DNA from: Streptomyces marokkonensis
GTDB lineage: Bacteria; Actinomycetota; Actinomycetes; Streptomycetales; Streptomycetaceae
Reading direction: 5' to 3'
Length of the DNA: 64,000 bases
Assembly (NCBI RefSeq): GCF_008312835.1
Contig: NZ_VSKS01000013.1
Coordinates: 173,085-237,084 of the forward strand
The position numbers and the translations under genes were made by a program. Positions within the stretch are counted from its first letter, which is position 1. Each line of letters opens with the position of its first letter. Below the pieces are notes generated by a model. The model was not told the DNA's origin, made no database searches, and worked only from the letters and a program-made list of their open reading frames with translations. This document shows positions 44,278-52,904 of this stretch, in pieces.

Positions 44278-47200
44278 CTACAACGGCATGGGGTCGATGT
44301 CGCAGTTCGCCCGTTCACCGTTGAGGAAGGCGACGGCCGCCGGGTGCGGAGAGGCCTCCTCGTCGCCGTGCTGCGTGTTGAGTACCCGTGCCATGCGCTC
44401 GAGGGTGTCGGACCGTACGGTCTCTCCCTCATCCTCCTGGCCCGCGGCCACCAGGTCGAGTGAGAGGTTCGCGGCGCAGGCAAGCGTCGTCGGGTGGTCG
44501 GGTCCGAAGCTGCGCCGGCACTGCGCCAGGGTGTCGCGTCCCTTGCGGATCGCCTCGTCGAGCTCACCCAGCGCGGCCAGGTCGCTGGCCAGGTTCACGG
44601 CCGCCACCAAGGTGAAGGGGTGACCGGCGCCGAGGATCTCGGACAGTGCCGCAACCGCCTCGTCGTCCAGCCTCCGGGCCTCCCCGTGCCGGCCGAGCAG
44701 CCGCTCGGACACGGCCAGGCCCACGTCCGCGGCCAGGGTGTACGGGTGCTGAGGATGGAAGACCTTGCGGTAGCCCGAACAGGCTTGCGCACCGCGCGCC
44801 CGCGCCGCCTCGAGGTCGCCGTTCTGGCGCAGCGCGATGGCGAGCGGCAGTGCGGTAGCCAGGGACTGCGGGTGGGTGTCGCCGTACCGCCGGGTGAACG
44901 CCTCGTGGGATTTGATGGCCAGCTCCAGCGCACGGGGATGGTTGCCGGCCTTGCGGCTGGCGATGCCCAGTTCGCGCTCGGTGCTGATCGTGGCCGGGTT
45001 GTTGTTGCCGAAGACGTCCCGGAACGCCTCGAGTGCGGCTTCCTGCAGCCGGAGCGCCCCGATGTAGTCGCCCGATTCGCGCACGTCGATGGCGATCGAA
45101 TTCTCCGTGATGAGGCTGCGCTGGTCGTCGCGTCCGAACAGGCGCAGTTTGAGATGCCACGTCTTCCGGTCGAGTTGCAGCGCCTCCTGGAACTCACCGG
45201 ACAGGCGCAGACTCACACCCAGGTTGTGGGCCATGTTGAGGCTGGCCGGGTCGTCGTCGCCGAAGGCCCGGTGGGCCCGGTCGTGGACGAGCCGGTCCAG
45301 TTCGGCGCCCTCCAGGAAGCGTCCCTGGGCGCGTCGCACAGCGGCCTCCATCTGGGCGGCGTCCAGTGACTCCTCGCTGTCGGGCGACGAGACGCGCTCG
45401 TGGACGCTCCTGATGTGCTCCACCAAGGTGGAGGCGTCGGTGTGCCGGCCGACCATGAGGTAGACGAAGACCAGCCAGCGCCCCATCAGAAGGGTCTGTG
45501 TGTCCTCCTCCCCGAAACGCTCCACCCAGGCGTTCCAGGCGGTCTCGGAGAAGTCGAGCGAGACGTCGTGGTCGCCCCAGTAGTACAGGTATTTGGCGAT
45601 GTTCATCACCAGCTGGCGCATCCACGGCTGGTCGGAGGTGACGCCGCCGGAGGCGATGACGTGCGTGTAGAGCTCCGCGTAGCGGGGCCAGCTCTCCGGG
45701 TCGGTGGGCGTCCTCGGATCCGCGGCCGCCATCAGGGCGTGGGCGCCTTCACGCATGCGGTTCTGCTCCTCTGGGCTCATACGGTTGATCAGTACGTGCT
45801 GGACCAACCGGTGCATCTCGATGGAGTTCGTACGGTGGTCGATTCGGGCGAGCGAGTAGCGGTTGATCTCCCGTATCGCGCGTGCGAGCTTCATCGGGTC
45901 GTTCAGAGCCGCGTCCAGTTCGGGAAAAATGGTGGTGTATCCCGGGCCGGACAGGATTTGCCTGGAGATGGGGTCGGGTGCGAAGTACGAGCACAGCTGC
46001 AGCAGCCGCAGGGCGGCAGGGCTGCGGGTCTCCAGGTGGTCGAGTGAGACGTTCCAGGCGGCGGCGACGGGCAGTTGGTAGTCCGGCGGCGGCGCTGTCT
46101 CGAGAAGTTCGTTCCGCTTGCTCTCGAACAGCCGTAGGTACTCGGACGCCGGCATACCGGTCTCCGCCCGCCAGGCGGCCGCCTGCACCAGGGCCAGTGG
46201 CAGGTCACCCAGTGCCTCGGCCAGAGCCTCGGCTTCTTCGTCGGCGAGCTCAGGTCCCGAGCCGCGGAGCAGTTCCTTGCTCTCCTCGCGGGTGAACACG
46301 TCCACCTCGAGGGATCCGCCCACGAGTCCCCAGCGGCGGTTGCGGGAGGTGACCAGGATGGTTCCGGTGCCGCCGGTCGGGAAGTACGGGCGCACTTGTT
46401 CGGGGCTGTCCGCGTTGTCGAAGATCAGCAACCACCTGGAGTACGGACGTCCCTCCCGCAGGGCCTCTCGCACCGCTGGACCGGCGATGTTGGCTTCCGA
46501 GGTGGTCACCAGGCCCAGTCGCTTGGCCAGTTCCACCAGGGACTGGCCGATCTGGCCGGGCCGCTCCGAGGGGATCCACCATACGATGTCATATTCCGAT
46601 TGATGCAAATACGCGTACTCGATCGCCAGCTGAGTCTTTCCGACGCCGCCCATGCCGTGGATCGCCTCGGGCAGAACGGTGGTCGTGCCCTCCCGCAGGC
46701 GCTGGCCGAGAAGATCCAGCAGCTCGCTGCGGCCTGTGAAGTTCTGGTTGCGGGGCGGCAGGTTCCCCCAGACGCGCGGCTGAACGGCGCGTTCTCCCTC
46801 CAGAGTGCGCTGGGGTGTGGTGGACATCGGCGTGGCTCCTTCGGTGGCTCCGGGCGCGGGAGGTGGTGTCAGGGGGGCTGTGGGCGGCGGGACCTTGGCG
46901 AGCGGTACTGCATACCGCTGATCGTGCCATTTCAGGGCGTGACGCAACAATTTGGCGCGCTGAAGGTGTGAACCGGACAAAGCGTTCAGCGCCTTAAGTT
47001 CCACGCGGAGGAACGGCGCGTTCTTCACCGTGACCTGCGGTACCGACGGCTTCTGTGACAATTCGCCGGGAGGGGGGAGCAGTGCCGCGGTGGCCGGGGT
47101 CGCGGCCAGTACCTCGCGGACCTCACGCAGCGTTCGGATGGTCGCACTGCGCCGCCCCTGGGCCAGCAGTTCATCCCTGGCATCGGGGAGGAAGTCGTAG

Positions 47201-48171
47201 ACGATCGCATCCGGGGCGTCGTGGTGCACGCCAGTGGGGCGGACCAGCCCGCTCATGAAGAACTCGGAGGCGTGGACCGGCCCGGCCCCCGGAGTCGACC
47301 CGATCAGCCGGCGGATGACCGGCAGGCTGAGCGGTGCTGCGGCGAGGCGAGTGCCCAGACGGAAGGCCACGGGAGAGGCCGCGGCACGAAAATCGAACAC
47401 TCGATCGACGGCGGACGGTGGATCCTGAGCGGCGGAGAACTCCACTGCCCAGGGAAAGGCCCGAGCCGCGTCCGGCCGCCCCTTCCAGACGCCGGCCTGT
47501 GTCGCGGGCAGGTCCTGCGGGTGGGGCCCGGTCCCGGCGAGGACCTCGGACAGGGCGTGGGCGCCGTGATGCGTCAGTGACAGTACGGGTACCGCGACCG
47601 GGGCCTCGTCGTCGTGCGGGTGGGCCGAGAGGGCCGCCCCCGGAGAGACGGGGAGCTCCCGTTCGTGCCATGTCCACTCGGCATTGGCCGACCATGGGCG
47701 GGGCGACGTGACCTGGACGTGCAGCACGTCGAGGCCGGTACGGAACCAGACGTGGGGCGGCAGCGCATCGATCACCGCCACGGGCCAGGACTGTGCCCAG
47801 TGCCGGAGAAGGGGCTGTACCGCACCGAGATGCCAGCCGGCCGCGAGGGCGTCCGTGACCACCAGGACCACGCGCTGTGTTCCGGCGGCCGGTGCGTCGA
47901 GCGGCTGCTCGGCGCGGACGCGGGCGGGGAGTGCCTCGTCCGTGCCGAGCAGGGTCACGGTCTGGACGGTGAAACTCTCGGCCAGGGCGTCGGCCAGGCG
48001 GCCGAGCGCGTGGTCCCACACCCGCATCGTCACATGCCCGTCGATCACCAGCACGGCTTCTCTCGGGGTCGCGTCGCCCCCGGGACGCCAGCCGCGCCAC
48101 AGGCCCGCCACATCCGCCTCGGGCCGCAACCGCTCGTGCCGAGCGCTGTCACCGGCCATGGTCACGCCCAC
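44278..48171 (-). CDS. fxsT: FxsT-type STAND protein (SAV_2336-like N-terminus, NB-ARC, TPR)
   Basis: A 1297-residue signalling ATPase. The first 430 residues match the N-terminal region seen in SAV_2336-type proteins (PREAVLVIDGHVTMRVWDHA, VVLVVTDALAAGWHLGAVQP). A Pro-rich linker leads to an NB-ARC domain with Walker A GMGGVGKTQ (about 506-514), Walker B WLLIFDNAD, sensor LVTSRNRRW and LGDLPLAL. The C-terminal third is tetratricopeptide repeats of the kinesin-light-chain kind (LGVSLRLSGEFQEALQLDRK and similar). It ends in CDIDPMPL, as FxSxx-COOH system TPR proteins do. These proteins accompany FxsA/FxsB loci. ATG at 48159 is an alternative start. Confidence 0.85.
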   Translation of the reverse strand: MGVTMAGDSARHERLRPEADVAGLWRGWRPGGDATPREAVLVIDGHVTMRVWDHALGRLADALAESFTVQTVTLLGTDEALPARVRAEQPLDAPAAGTQRVVLVVTDALAAGWHLGAVQPLLRHWAQSWPVAVIDALPPHVWFRTGLDVLHVQVTSPRPWSANAEWTWHERELPVSPGAALSAHPHDDEAPVAVPVLSLTHHGAHALSEVLAGTGPHPQDLPATQAGVWKGRPDAARAFPWAVEFSAAQDPPSAVDRVFDFRAAASPVAFRLGTRLAAAPLSLPVIRRLIGSTPGAGPVHASEFFMSGLVRPTGVHHDAPDAIVYDFLPDARDELLAQGRRSATIRTLREVREVLAATPATAALLPPPGELSQKPSVPQVTVKNAPFLRVELKALNALSGSHLQRAKLLRHALKWHDQRYAVPLAKVPPPTAPLTPPPAPGATEGATPMSTTPQRTLEGERAVQPRVWGNLPPRNQNFTGRSELLDLLGQRLREGTTTVLPEAIHGMGGVGKTQLAIEYAYLHQSEYDIVWWIPSERPGQIGQSLVELAKRLGLVTTSEANIAGPAVREALREGRPYSRWLLIFDNADSPEQVRPYFPTGGTGTILVTSRNRRWGLVGGSLEVDVFTREESKELLRGSGPELADEEAEALAEALGDLPLALVQAAAWRAETGMPASEYLRLFESKRNELLETAPPPDYQLPVAAAWNVSLDHLETRSPAALRLLQLCSYFAPDPISRQILSGPGYTTIFPELDAALNDPMKLARAIREINRYSLARIDHRTNSIEMHRLVQHVLINRMSPEEQNRMREGAHALMAAADPRTPTDPESWPRYAELYTHVIASGGVTSDQPWMRQLVMNIAKYLYYWGDHDVSLDFSETAWNAWVERFGEEDTQTLLMGRWLVFVYLMVGRHTDASTLVEHIRSVHERVSSPDSEESLDAAQMEAAVRRAQGRFLEGAELDRLVHDRAHRAFGDDDPASLNMAHNLGVSLRLSGEFQEALQLDRKTWHLKLRLFGRDDQRSLITENSIAIDVRESGDYIGALRLQEAALEAFRDVFGNNNPATISTERELGIASRKAGNHPRALELAIKSHEAFTRRYGDTHPQSLATALPLAIALRQNGDLEAARARGAQACSGYRKVFHPQHPYTLAADVGLAVSERLLGRHGEARRLDDEAVAALSEILGAGHPFTLVAAVNLASDLAALGELDEAIRKGRDTLAQCRRSFGPDHPTTLACAANLSLDLVAAGQEDEGETVRSDTLERMARVLNTQHGDEEASPHPAAVAFLNGERANCDIDPMPL

Positions 48172-48353
48172 TCTTTCGCTATGGATGCGGTACCGGCGAC
48201 AGGGTGCCTTCCGCTCCGGCCCGGGTGCCGCGCGGCAGCAGCCCGGTACGAGGGCCGGCCTGCCCGCGCCCCGGGTGGACGGCCGTACTTTCCGGTCAAC
48301 GCACCTGCCATCACGGAGTGCGCTCCCTTCTGTCCCCGTCCGCGGTCAAAGTC

Positions 48354-49913
48354 TCATCCGGCACGGTCGGAACCACCGCCCGGTGCCGAGGGGCCGGGCA
48401 TGCGCTCCGGGTCGTCCAGCAACAGGGCGAGATGACGGCCGACGTGGTCGTGCCAGCCCTCGGGCCCCAGTGCCAGCGCCCGGTCGCGCCAGCGCCGGGT
48501 GCGTTCCAGAACTCCTGCCAGACCACGCTCCTGCAGGATGTCGGCGGCCGCCTCCCGAAAGGCCGTCCCTGATGCGCCCCGGTCCCACAGGATGGCCGGG
48601 ATGCCGGCTCGCAGTGCGGCCACGAACTCCTGTCGGGCGGCGGGCGACTCGGTGCCGGGAGGAGCGCTGAGGACGAGGCAGACGATCTGCTCGTCGTCCT
48701 TCAGCTCCCTTTCGAGATGGAACGCGGACTGGTTCGGCGGGCTCCAGTGTGAGCGGCTCTCGGCGGGCCTCTCCTTGAGCTGCCGCCACCGGTTGTTCCA
48801 CGGCCGGTGCCACGCGGCCTTGCGCAGGCGCTCGAAGCTGCGCACCACGACGGTGTAGTCCAGCACCAGGGGAGTGGGCACGGCGGCGTCGGCCTCCTTG
48901 TGCCACCACTCCACAGGCTCCGCCAGCAGCTCCCACGGCAGGATGAACTCGATCACGACCGGCTGACGCAGGTCGGACCAGCGCTCCTCGGCCTGCTCGA
49001 TCAGACGGTCCGCAGCGGCCGGCAGATCGTCCCGGTGCAGCTTGACCGTCTCACCGGGTATGGGGTGCCAGCCGTCCGAGTCGGCCTGACGCCAGTGGGA
49101 CACCCAGAAGGCGTCGGGGTCCACTCCGTCCGGTTCGAACTGGATCAGCAGATAGGCAGGATGGTGCGAGGGTTCACCGGGCGGCGCGAACTCGCCCTGT
49201 TGCCAGTCGGCCATTTCCTCCGCCAGACCGCGGAGTTGGGCCTGCTTGCGGTTCCAGCGCCGTAATTGCTCGGCCTCCTCGGTGCGCCCTTCCTTCACCA
49301 GGTGGTCGGCGGCGAGCGAGACGAACGCCATGGACGGCGGCAGCTCGTCAGCTGCCGTGTTGTCTCCCGCCAGGCGCAGGAAGACCTCCCAGCCTGTGTC
49401 GCACCACTCCTCCAGCTCCTGGGTGCGCGAGTGGCTGGCGCGGCGGGCGAGTGCCGTCAGGAGCGAAGGGGACCGCAGCTCGCGCAGCAGGGGACGGAGT
49501 GGGCGCAGGTCGGTGTCCTTGAAGAAGGAGGTGGCTTCCCACTCGTCGACCAGGCGCCACAGGGCGAGCACGCTCACCGATCCCTGCTCGGCGTACCCCA
49601 GACAGCGAGCCAATGTCTGTAATCCTTCGTCGACTTCCGCGCACTTCTTGACCAGCTGCCGCGTCCACAGGGCAAGGGCCTGGTCCTGACGGGGGTTCAC
49701 GGTCAACCGCAGCTCCGCGGCGATGTCCTGAACCAGCATGTCCTCGCCGGCCTGCCGTCGCACGGTCTCCGTCGCCGCGAGCACACCGGACATCTCGGCC
49801 ATGAGTTCGTTTCGCACGCGTACGGCGTTGCGCCCCTCCACCTCGTGCCCTCCCCCGGCCGTCATCGAGTTCGTCCGCGTCCGGTCCGGACAGCGTACGA
49901 CTAGCTTTCCCAC
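48354..49913 (-). CDS. VMAP-like protein (vWA-MoxR-associated protein C-terminal domain)
   Basis: A protein of up to 519 residues. The C-terminal half carries PVVIEFILPWELLAEPVEWW, LVLDYTVVVRSFERLRKAAW and IPAILWDRGASGTAF, matching VMAP-C, a domain from predicted NTP-dependent conflict systems that links sensors, proteases and STAND ATPases. The N-terminal half is helical (about 35-260) and may hold a VMAP middle or effector-associated domain. The longest start is a GTG without a good ribosome site; the ATG at 49865 is more likely if the promoter lies just upstream. It is on the same strand as the STAND gene, 182 bp away. Confidence 0.72.
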   Translation of the reverse strand: MGKLVVRCPDRTRTNSMTAGGGHEVEGRNAVRVRNELMAEMSGVLAATETVRRQAGEDMLVQDIAAELRLTVNPRQDQALALWTRQLVKKCAEVDEGLQTLARCLGYAEQGSVSVLALWRLVDEWEATSFFKDTDLRPLRPLLRELRSPSLLTALARRASHSRTQELEEWCDTGWEVFLRLAGDNTAADELPPSMAFVSLAADHLVKEGRTEEAEQLRRWNRKQAQLRGLAEEMADWQQGEFAPPGEPSHHPAYLLIQFEPDGVDPDAFWVSHWRQADSDGWHPIPGETVKLHRDDLPAAADRLIEQAEERWSDLRQPVVIEFILPWELLAEPVEWWHKEADAAVPTPLVLDYTVVVRSFERLRKAAWHRPWNNRWRQLKERPAESRSHWSPPNQSAFHLERELKDDEQIVCLVLSAPPGTESPAARQEFVAALRAGIPAILWDRGASGTAFREAAADILQERGLAGVLERTRRWRDRALALGPEGWHDHVGRHLALLLDDPERMPGPSAPGGGSDRAG

Positions 49914-49943
49914 TGCGTCAGCGGCGCGAACAAGGCGGAATTC

Positions 49944-50252
49944 TCAACGCTCGCCGTCCACTTCGTCGCCGGAGACCAGCACGTGGTGGTGGGTGCCGTC
50001 GGGCGCCACCAGTGTGGGCTGCAGTGTGAGCGTGACGCGATGCGTGCGGGAGGACGCGACGGACACGTCCGTGTTGGCCTCGACCACCCAAAAGTTCACC
50101 TTGCCGCCGACGCCGCCCGCCCGCTCGATCGCGACGGTCGCCTCGATCTCCACGGGACCGAGCTCGAAGCGGACCGGACCGGATCCCGACCCGGCCAGGG
50201 CGGAGTCGAGCTGGTCCCTCAACTCCCTTACCACGTCGGCCAGTTCAATCAT
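49944..50252 (-). CDS. Trypsin-co-occurring-domain small protein (trypco2-like)
   Basis: A 102-residue soluble protein: an N-terminal helix (IELADVVRELRDQLDSALAG), then strands (FELGPVEIEATVAIERAGG, GKVNFWVVEANTDVS, HRVTLTLQPTLVAPDG). This layout matches small proteins that occur beside EAD-trypsin genes in actinobacterial conflict loci (trypsin-co-occurring domain). Its role is unknown; it may be the target or inhibitor of the protease. GGAGG lies 5 nt before the ATG. It is 30 bp upstream of the VMAP gene on the same strand, so it is probably the first gene of that unit. Confidence 0.75.
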   Translation of the reverse strand: MIELADVVRELRDQLDSALAGSGSGPVRFELGPVEIEATVAIERAGGVGGKVNFWVVEANTDVSVASSRTHRVTLTLQPTLVAPDGTHHHVLVSGDEVDGER

Positions 50253-50514
50253 CAATCCTCCCGCGACGACCGTGCGGGTGATCTTACCGACCGACATGGC
50301 CGTGTGGGCCATACTGGCGGAGAAAGCTCCGTAGGGATGAAGGGTCCTCGAACATCGTGGCGCGCACCGGCCACCGTGATGAGCTCGAGGCCCTCCGCGC
50401 CCACTCGAACAAATGCGGTGCCCCGTGCCCGGCGTCCTCCCTACACTCGGCTCGTGACCGTGCGTCTGCCAGGGCGACGCGGCGCGCCGGCCGACGAGTG
50501 AGGGGAGCAGGACC
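50253..50514. promoter_or_regulatory. Divergent region between the trypco2-like gene and the EF-G leader
   Basis: No gene is supported here. A TACACT -10-like hexamer at 50442-50447 lies 68 bp before the leader ORF and could start the EF-G transcript; no clear -35 is seen. Confidence 0.35.
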
Positions 50515-50637
50515 ATGCGTGAGCGCACCGCATGTGCCGTCCCCCGCCGCGGCTTCCGCTTCGAGGTGATCCTGGTGTCTCGCGCCGTCCGGTGCCCGCT
50601 GCGCGGCCGGCACCGGATGCCCGTGACGCACGTCTGA
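50515..50637 (+). CDS. 40-residue leader peptide ORF upstream of the EF-G paralogue
   Basis: An ATG after GGGGAGCAGG opens a 40-codon frame rich in Arg, Val and Pro (start [20 protein letters not shown], end RMPVTHV). Its TGA ends 1 nt before a very strong hairpin, and the EF-G gene starts 95 nt further on. The layout fits a translated leader controlling a ribosome-related gene. The frame has no homology I recognise. Confidence 0.5.
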   Translation: MRERTACAVPRRGFRFEVILVSRAVRCPLRGRHRMPVTHV

Positions 50638-50638
50638 C

Positions 50639-50674
50639 CGCCGGCGCCCCACGCCTCAGTGGGGGCGTCCGGCG
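50639..50674 (+). terminator. Leader hairpin / possible attenuator before EF-G
   Basis: CGCCGGCGCCCCAC (50639-50652) pairs with GTGGGGGCGTCCGGCG (50659-50674), with one or two bulges, around GCCTCA. A ribosome paused at the leader stop codon would cover the base of the left arm and keep it open. Confidence 0.55.
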
Positions 50675-50732
50675 CCGTGCGCCAGGGGAGATCGCGCCGC
50701 CCTTCTCCGGAACATCCGAAAGGCCACGGGCC

Positions 50733-52793
50733 ATGCGCACCCCGAGGAACACCAACCCACTCGCCGCCGTACGCAACCTCGGCATCCTCGCCCACGTCGA
50801 CGCCGGCAAGACCACCGTCACCGAGCGGATCCTGTACGCCACCGGCACCACGCACAAGCGCGGCGAGGTGCACGACGGCACCACCGTCACCGACTTCGAC
50901 CCGCAGGAACGCGACCGGGGCATCACCATCTTCGCCGCCGCCGTCAGCTGCGCGTGGGACGGTCACCGGATCAACCTCATCGACACCCCCGGCCACGTCG
51001 ACTTCGCCGACGAGGTGGAGCGCTCCCTGCGCGTCCTCGACGGCGCCGTCGCCGTGTTCGACGCGGTCGCCGGTGTGGAGCCGCAGAGCGAGTCGGTGTG
51101 GCGGCAGGCGGACCGGCACGGTGTGCCGCGCATCGCGTTCGTCAACAAGATGGACCGGGCCGGAGCCGAGCTGGACAGCGCCGTCGCCTCCATCCGGGAG
51201 CGGCTGCATCCCGCACCCCTGGCGGTGCAGTTGCCGATCGGCGCGGAGGACGCTTTCACCGGCGTCGTCGACCTGCTGCACATGCGGGCCCTGACCTGGA
51301 CCGACGAGGGTGACGCCCGTGACGCGGCACCGGTGCCGGACGACCTGCGCGAGGAGGCGCGGCGGCGGCGCCGACTGCTGGAGGAGGCCGTCGCCGAGCT
51401 GCATCCGGGCGCCCTCGAGGAGTTCTGCGACACGGGTGCGCTCGGCACCGGCACGCTCGCGGCCGCCCTGCGGGACCTGACCCGCAGCGGCGCCGCCGTC
51501 GTCGTCCTGTGCGGTTCCGCCTACCGCAACCGCGGCATGGAACCATTGCTGGACGCCGTACTCGCCTACCTCCCGTCGCCGCTCGACGTGCCACCGGTGC
51601 GCGGCACGCGCGACGACGGCAGCGAGCAGTACCGGACCGCCGACCCGGCGGCACCGCTGACCGCCCTGGCGTTCAAGGTGAACGCGACCGCCACCGGGCG
51701 GCTGACCTACCTGAGGGTGTACTCGGGAACGATCGAGAAGGGAGACACCGTGTGGGACGCCACGGCACGCCGCACCGAGCGCGTCGGACGCATCCTGCGC
51801 GTGCGGGCCGACCGTCACGACCGGCTGGAGCGTGCGACCGCCGGCGACATCGTCGCCGTGGTCGGGCTGAAGTCCGCCCGCGCGGGCTCCACGCTGTGCG
51901 CCCCGGACGCCCCGCTGGTCCTGGAGCCCCCGGGTGTCGCCGACCCGGTCGTCTCCGTGGCGGTCGAGGCACTGAAGGGCACGGACACCGGGCGCCTGGC
52001 GTCGGCACTGGCGCGGCTCGCGGAGGAGGACCCCTCGCTGGTCGTGCGCACCGACCCGGAGACCGGCCAGACGGTGCTGTCCGGAATGGGCGAGCTGCAT
52101 CTGGAGGTCGCGGTGGAGAAGATCCGGCGTGAGCAGGGTCTGGGCGTCAACGTCGGACGGCCCCGGGTGAGTTACCGGGAGACCGTCGGCCGTGGAGTGT
52201 CCGGGTTCGTGTTCCGGCACGTCAAACAGGACGGGGGCGCCGGGCAGTTCGCCCACGTGGTCCTGGACGTGGAGCCACTGGACGCGCCGGAGGCCGGCTT
52301 CGAGTTCCGCTCGGCGGTCGTCGGCGGGCGCGTGCCGCAGGAGTACGTCCGTGCCGTCGAGGCCGGCTGCCGGGACGCGCTCGCCGAGGGACCGCTGGGC
52401 GGGCATCCGGTGACCGGGCTGCGGGTCACGCTCACCGACGGGTCGACCCATGTGAAGGACTCGTCGGACACCGCCTTCCGCACCGCGGGCAGGTTCGGAC
52501 TGCGGGACGCCCTGCGGGCCTGCGCGATGGTCCTGCTGGAGCCGGTGGCCGAGGTCACGGTCACCGTCCCCGAGGACGCGCTGGGCGGGGTGCTCGGTGA
52601 TCTGGCCGCACGCCGCGGCCGGGTGACCGGGTCCGTCACCCGGGCCGGCGCGACGGTCGTCACCGCCACCGTTCCGCTGGCCGAACTCTTCGGCTACGCG
52701 ACCCGGTTGCGCAGCCGCACCCAGGGCCGCGGCACCTTCACCACCCGGCCCACCGGCCACGCCCCCGCACCGGCCCCGGCACCGGCACGGTAG
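50733..52793 (+). CDS. Paralogous elongation factor G-like GTPase
   Basis: A 686-residue translational GTPase of the EF-G/ribosome-protection group. G-motifs are AHVDAGKTT (G1), RGITI (G2), DTPGH (G3), NKMD (G4) and CGSA (G5). Domains II-V follow, with [16 protein letters not shown]-like sequence ([16 protein letters not shown]), the domain IV block [14 protein letters not shown] and domain [21 protein letters not shown]. It is not next to ribosomal protein genes, so it is not the housekeeping fusA copy. It could be a specialised or stress EF-G or protect ribosomes from an antibiotic. The C-terminal tail ends in Ala/Pro repeats. A leader ORF and hairpin precede it. Confidence 0.9.
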   Translation: MRTPRNTNPLAAVRNLGILAHVDAGKTTVTERILYATGTTHKRGEVHDGTTVTDFDPQERDRGITIFAAAVSCAWDGHRINLIDTPGHVDFADEVERSLRVLDGAVAVFDAVAGVEPQSESVWRQADRHGVPRIAFVNKMDRAGAELDSAVASIRERLHPAPLAVQLPIGAEDAFTGVVDLLHMRALTWTDEGDARDAAPVPDDLREEARRRRRLLEEAVAELHPGALEEFCDTGALGTGTLAAALRDLTRSGAAVVVLCGSAYRNRGMEPLLDAVLAYLPSPLDVPPVRGTRDDGSEQYRTADPAAPLTALAFKVNATATGRLTYLRVYSGTIEKGDTVWDATARRTERVGRILRVRADRHDRLERATAGDIVAVVGLKSARAGSTLCAPDAPLVLEPPGVADPVVSVAVEALKGTDTGRLASALARLAEEDPSLVVRTDPETGQTVLSGMGELHLEVAVEKIRREQGLGVNVGRPRVSYRETVGRGVSGFVFRHVKQDGGAGQFAHVVLDVEPLDAPEAGFEFRSAVVGGRVPQEYVRAVEAGCRDALAEGPLGGHPVTGLRVTLTDGSTHVKDSSDTAFRTAGRFGLRDALRACAMVLLEPVAEVTVTVPEDALGGVLGDLAARRGRVTGSVTRAGATVVTATVPLAELFGYATRLRSRTQGRGTFTTRPTGHAPAPAPAPAR

Positions 52794-52802
52794 GGCGTGC
52801 AC

Positions 52803-52840
52803 GGCGGCCCCTCCCCGGCCCCAGCCGGGGAGGGGCCGCC
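52803..52840. terminator. Strong bidirectional terminator after EF-G
   Basis: A perfect 17-bp stem (52803-52819 with 52824-52840) closes on a CCCA loop between convergent genes. Confidence 0.88.
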
Positions 52841-52904
52841 ACCGCCGCCGCTGGGGCACGTCCGGGCCGTCGGCGTCGGCCGTCGCGTGCCCACGGCGCC
52901 GGGA

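Noticed and set aside
40696-50300. Integrative element inserted at tRNA-Leu
   Set aside because: No integrase, excisionase or repeated 3' tRNA end was seen at the other side of the island. The tRNA neighbour is noted but integration is not supported.
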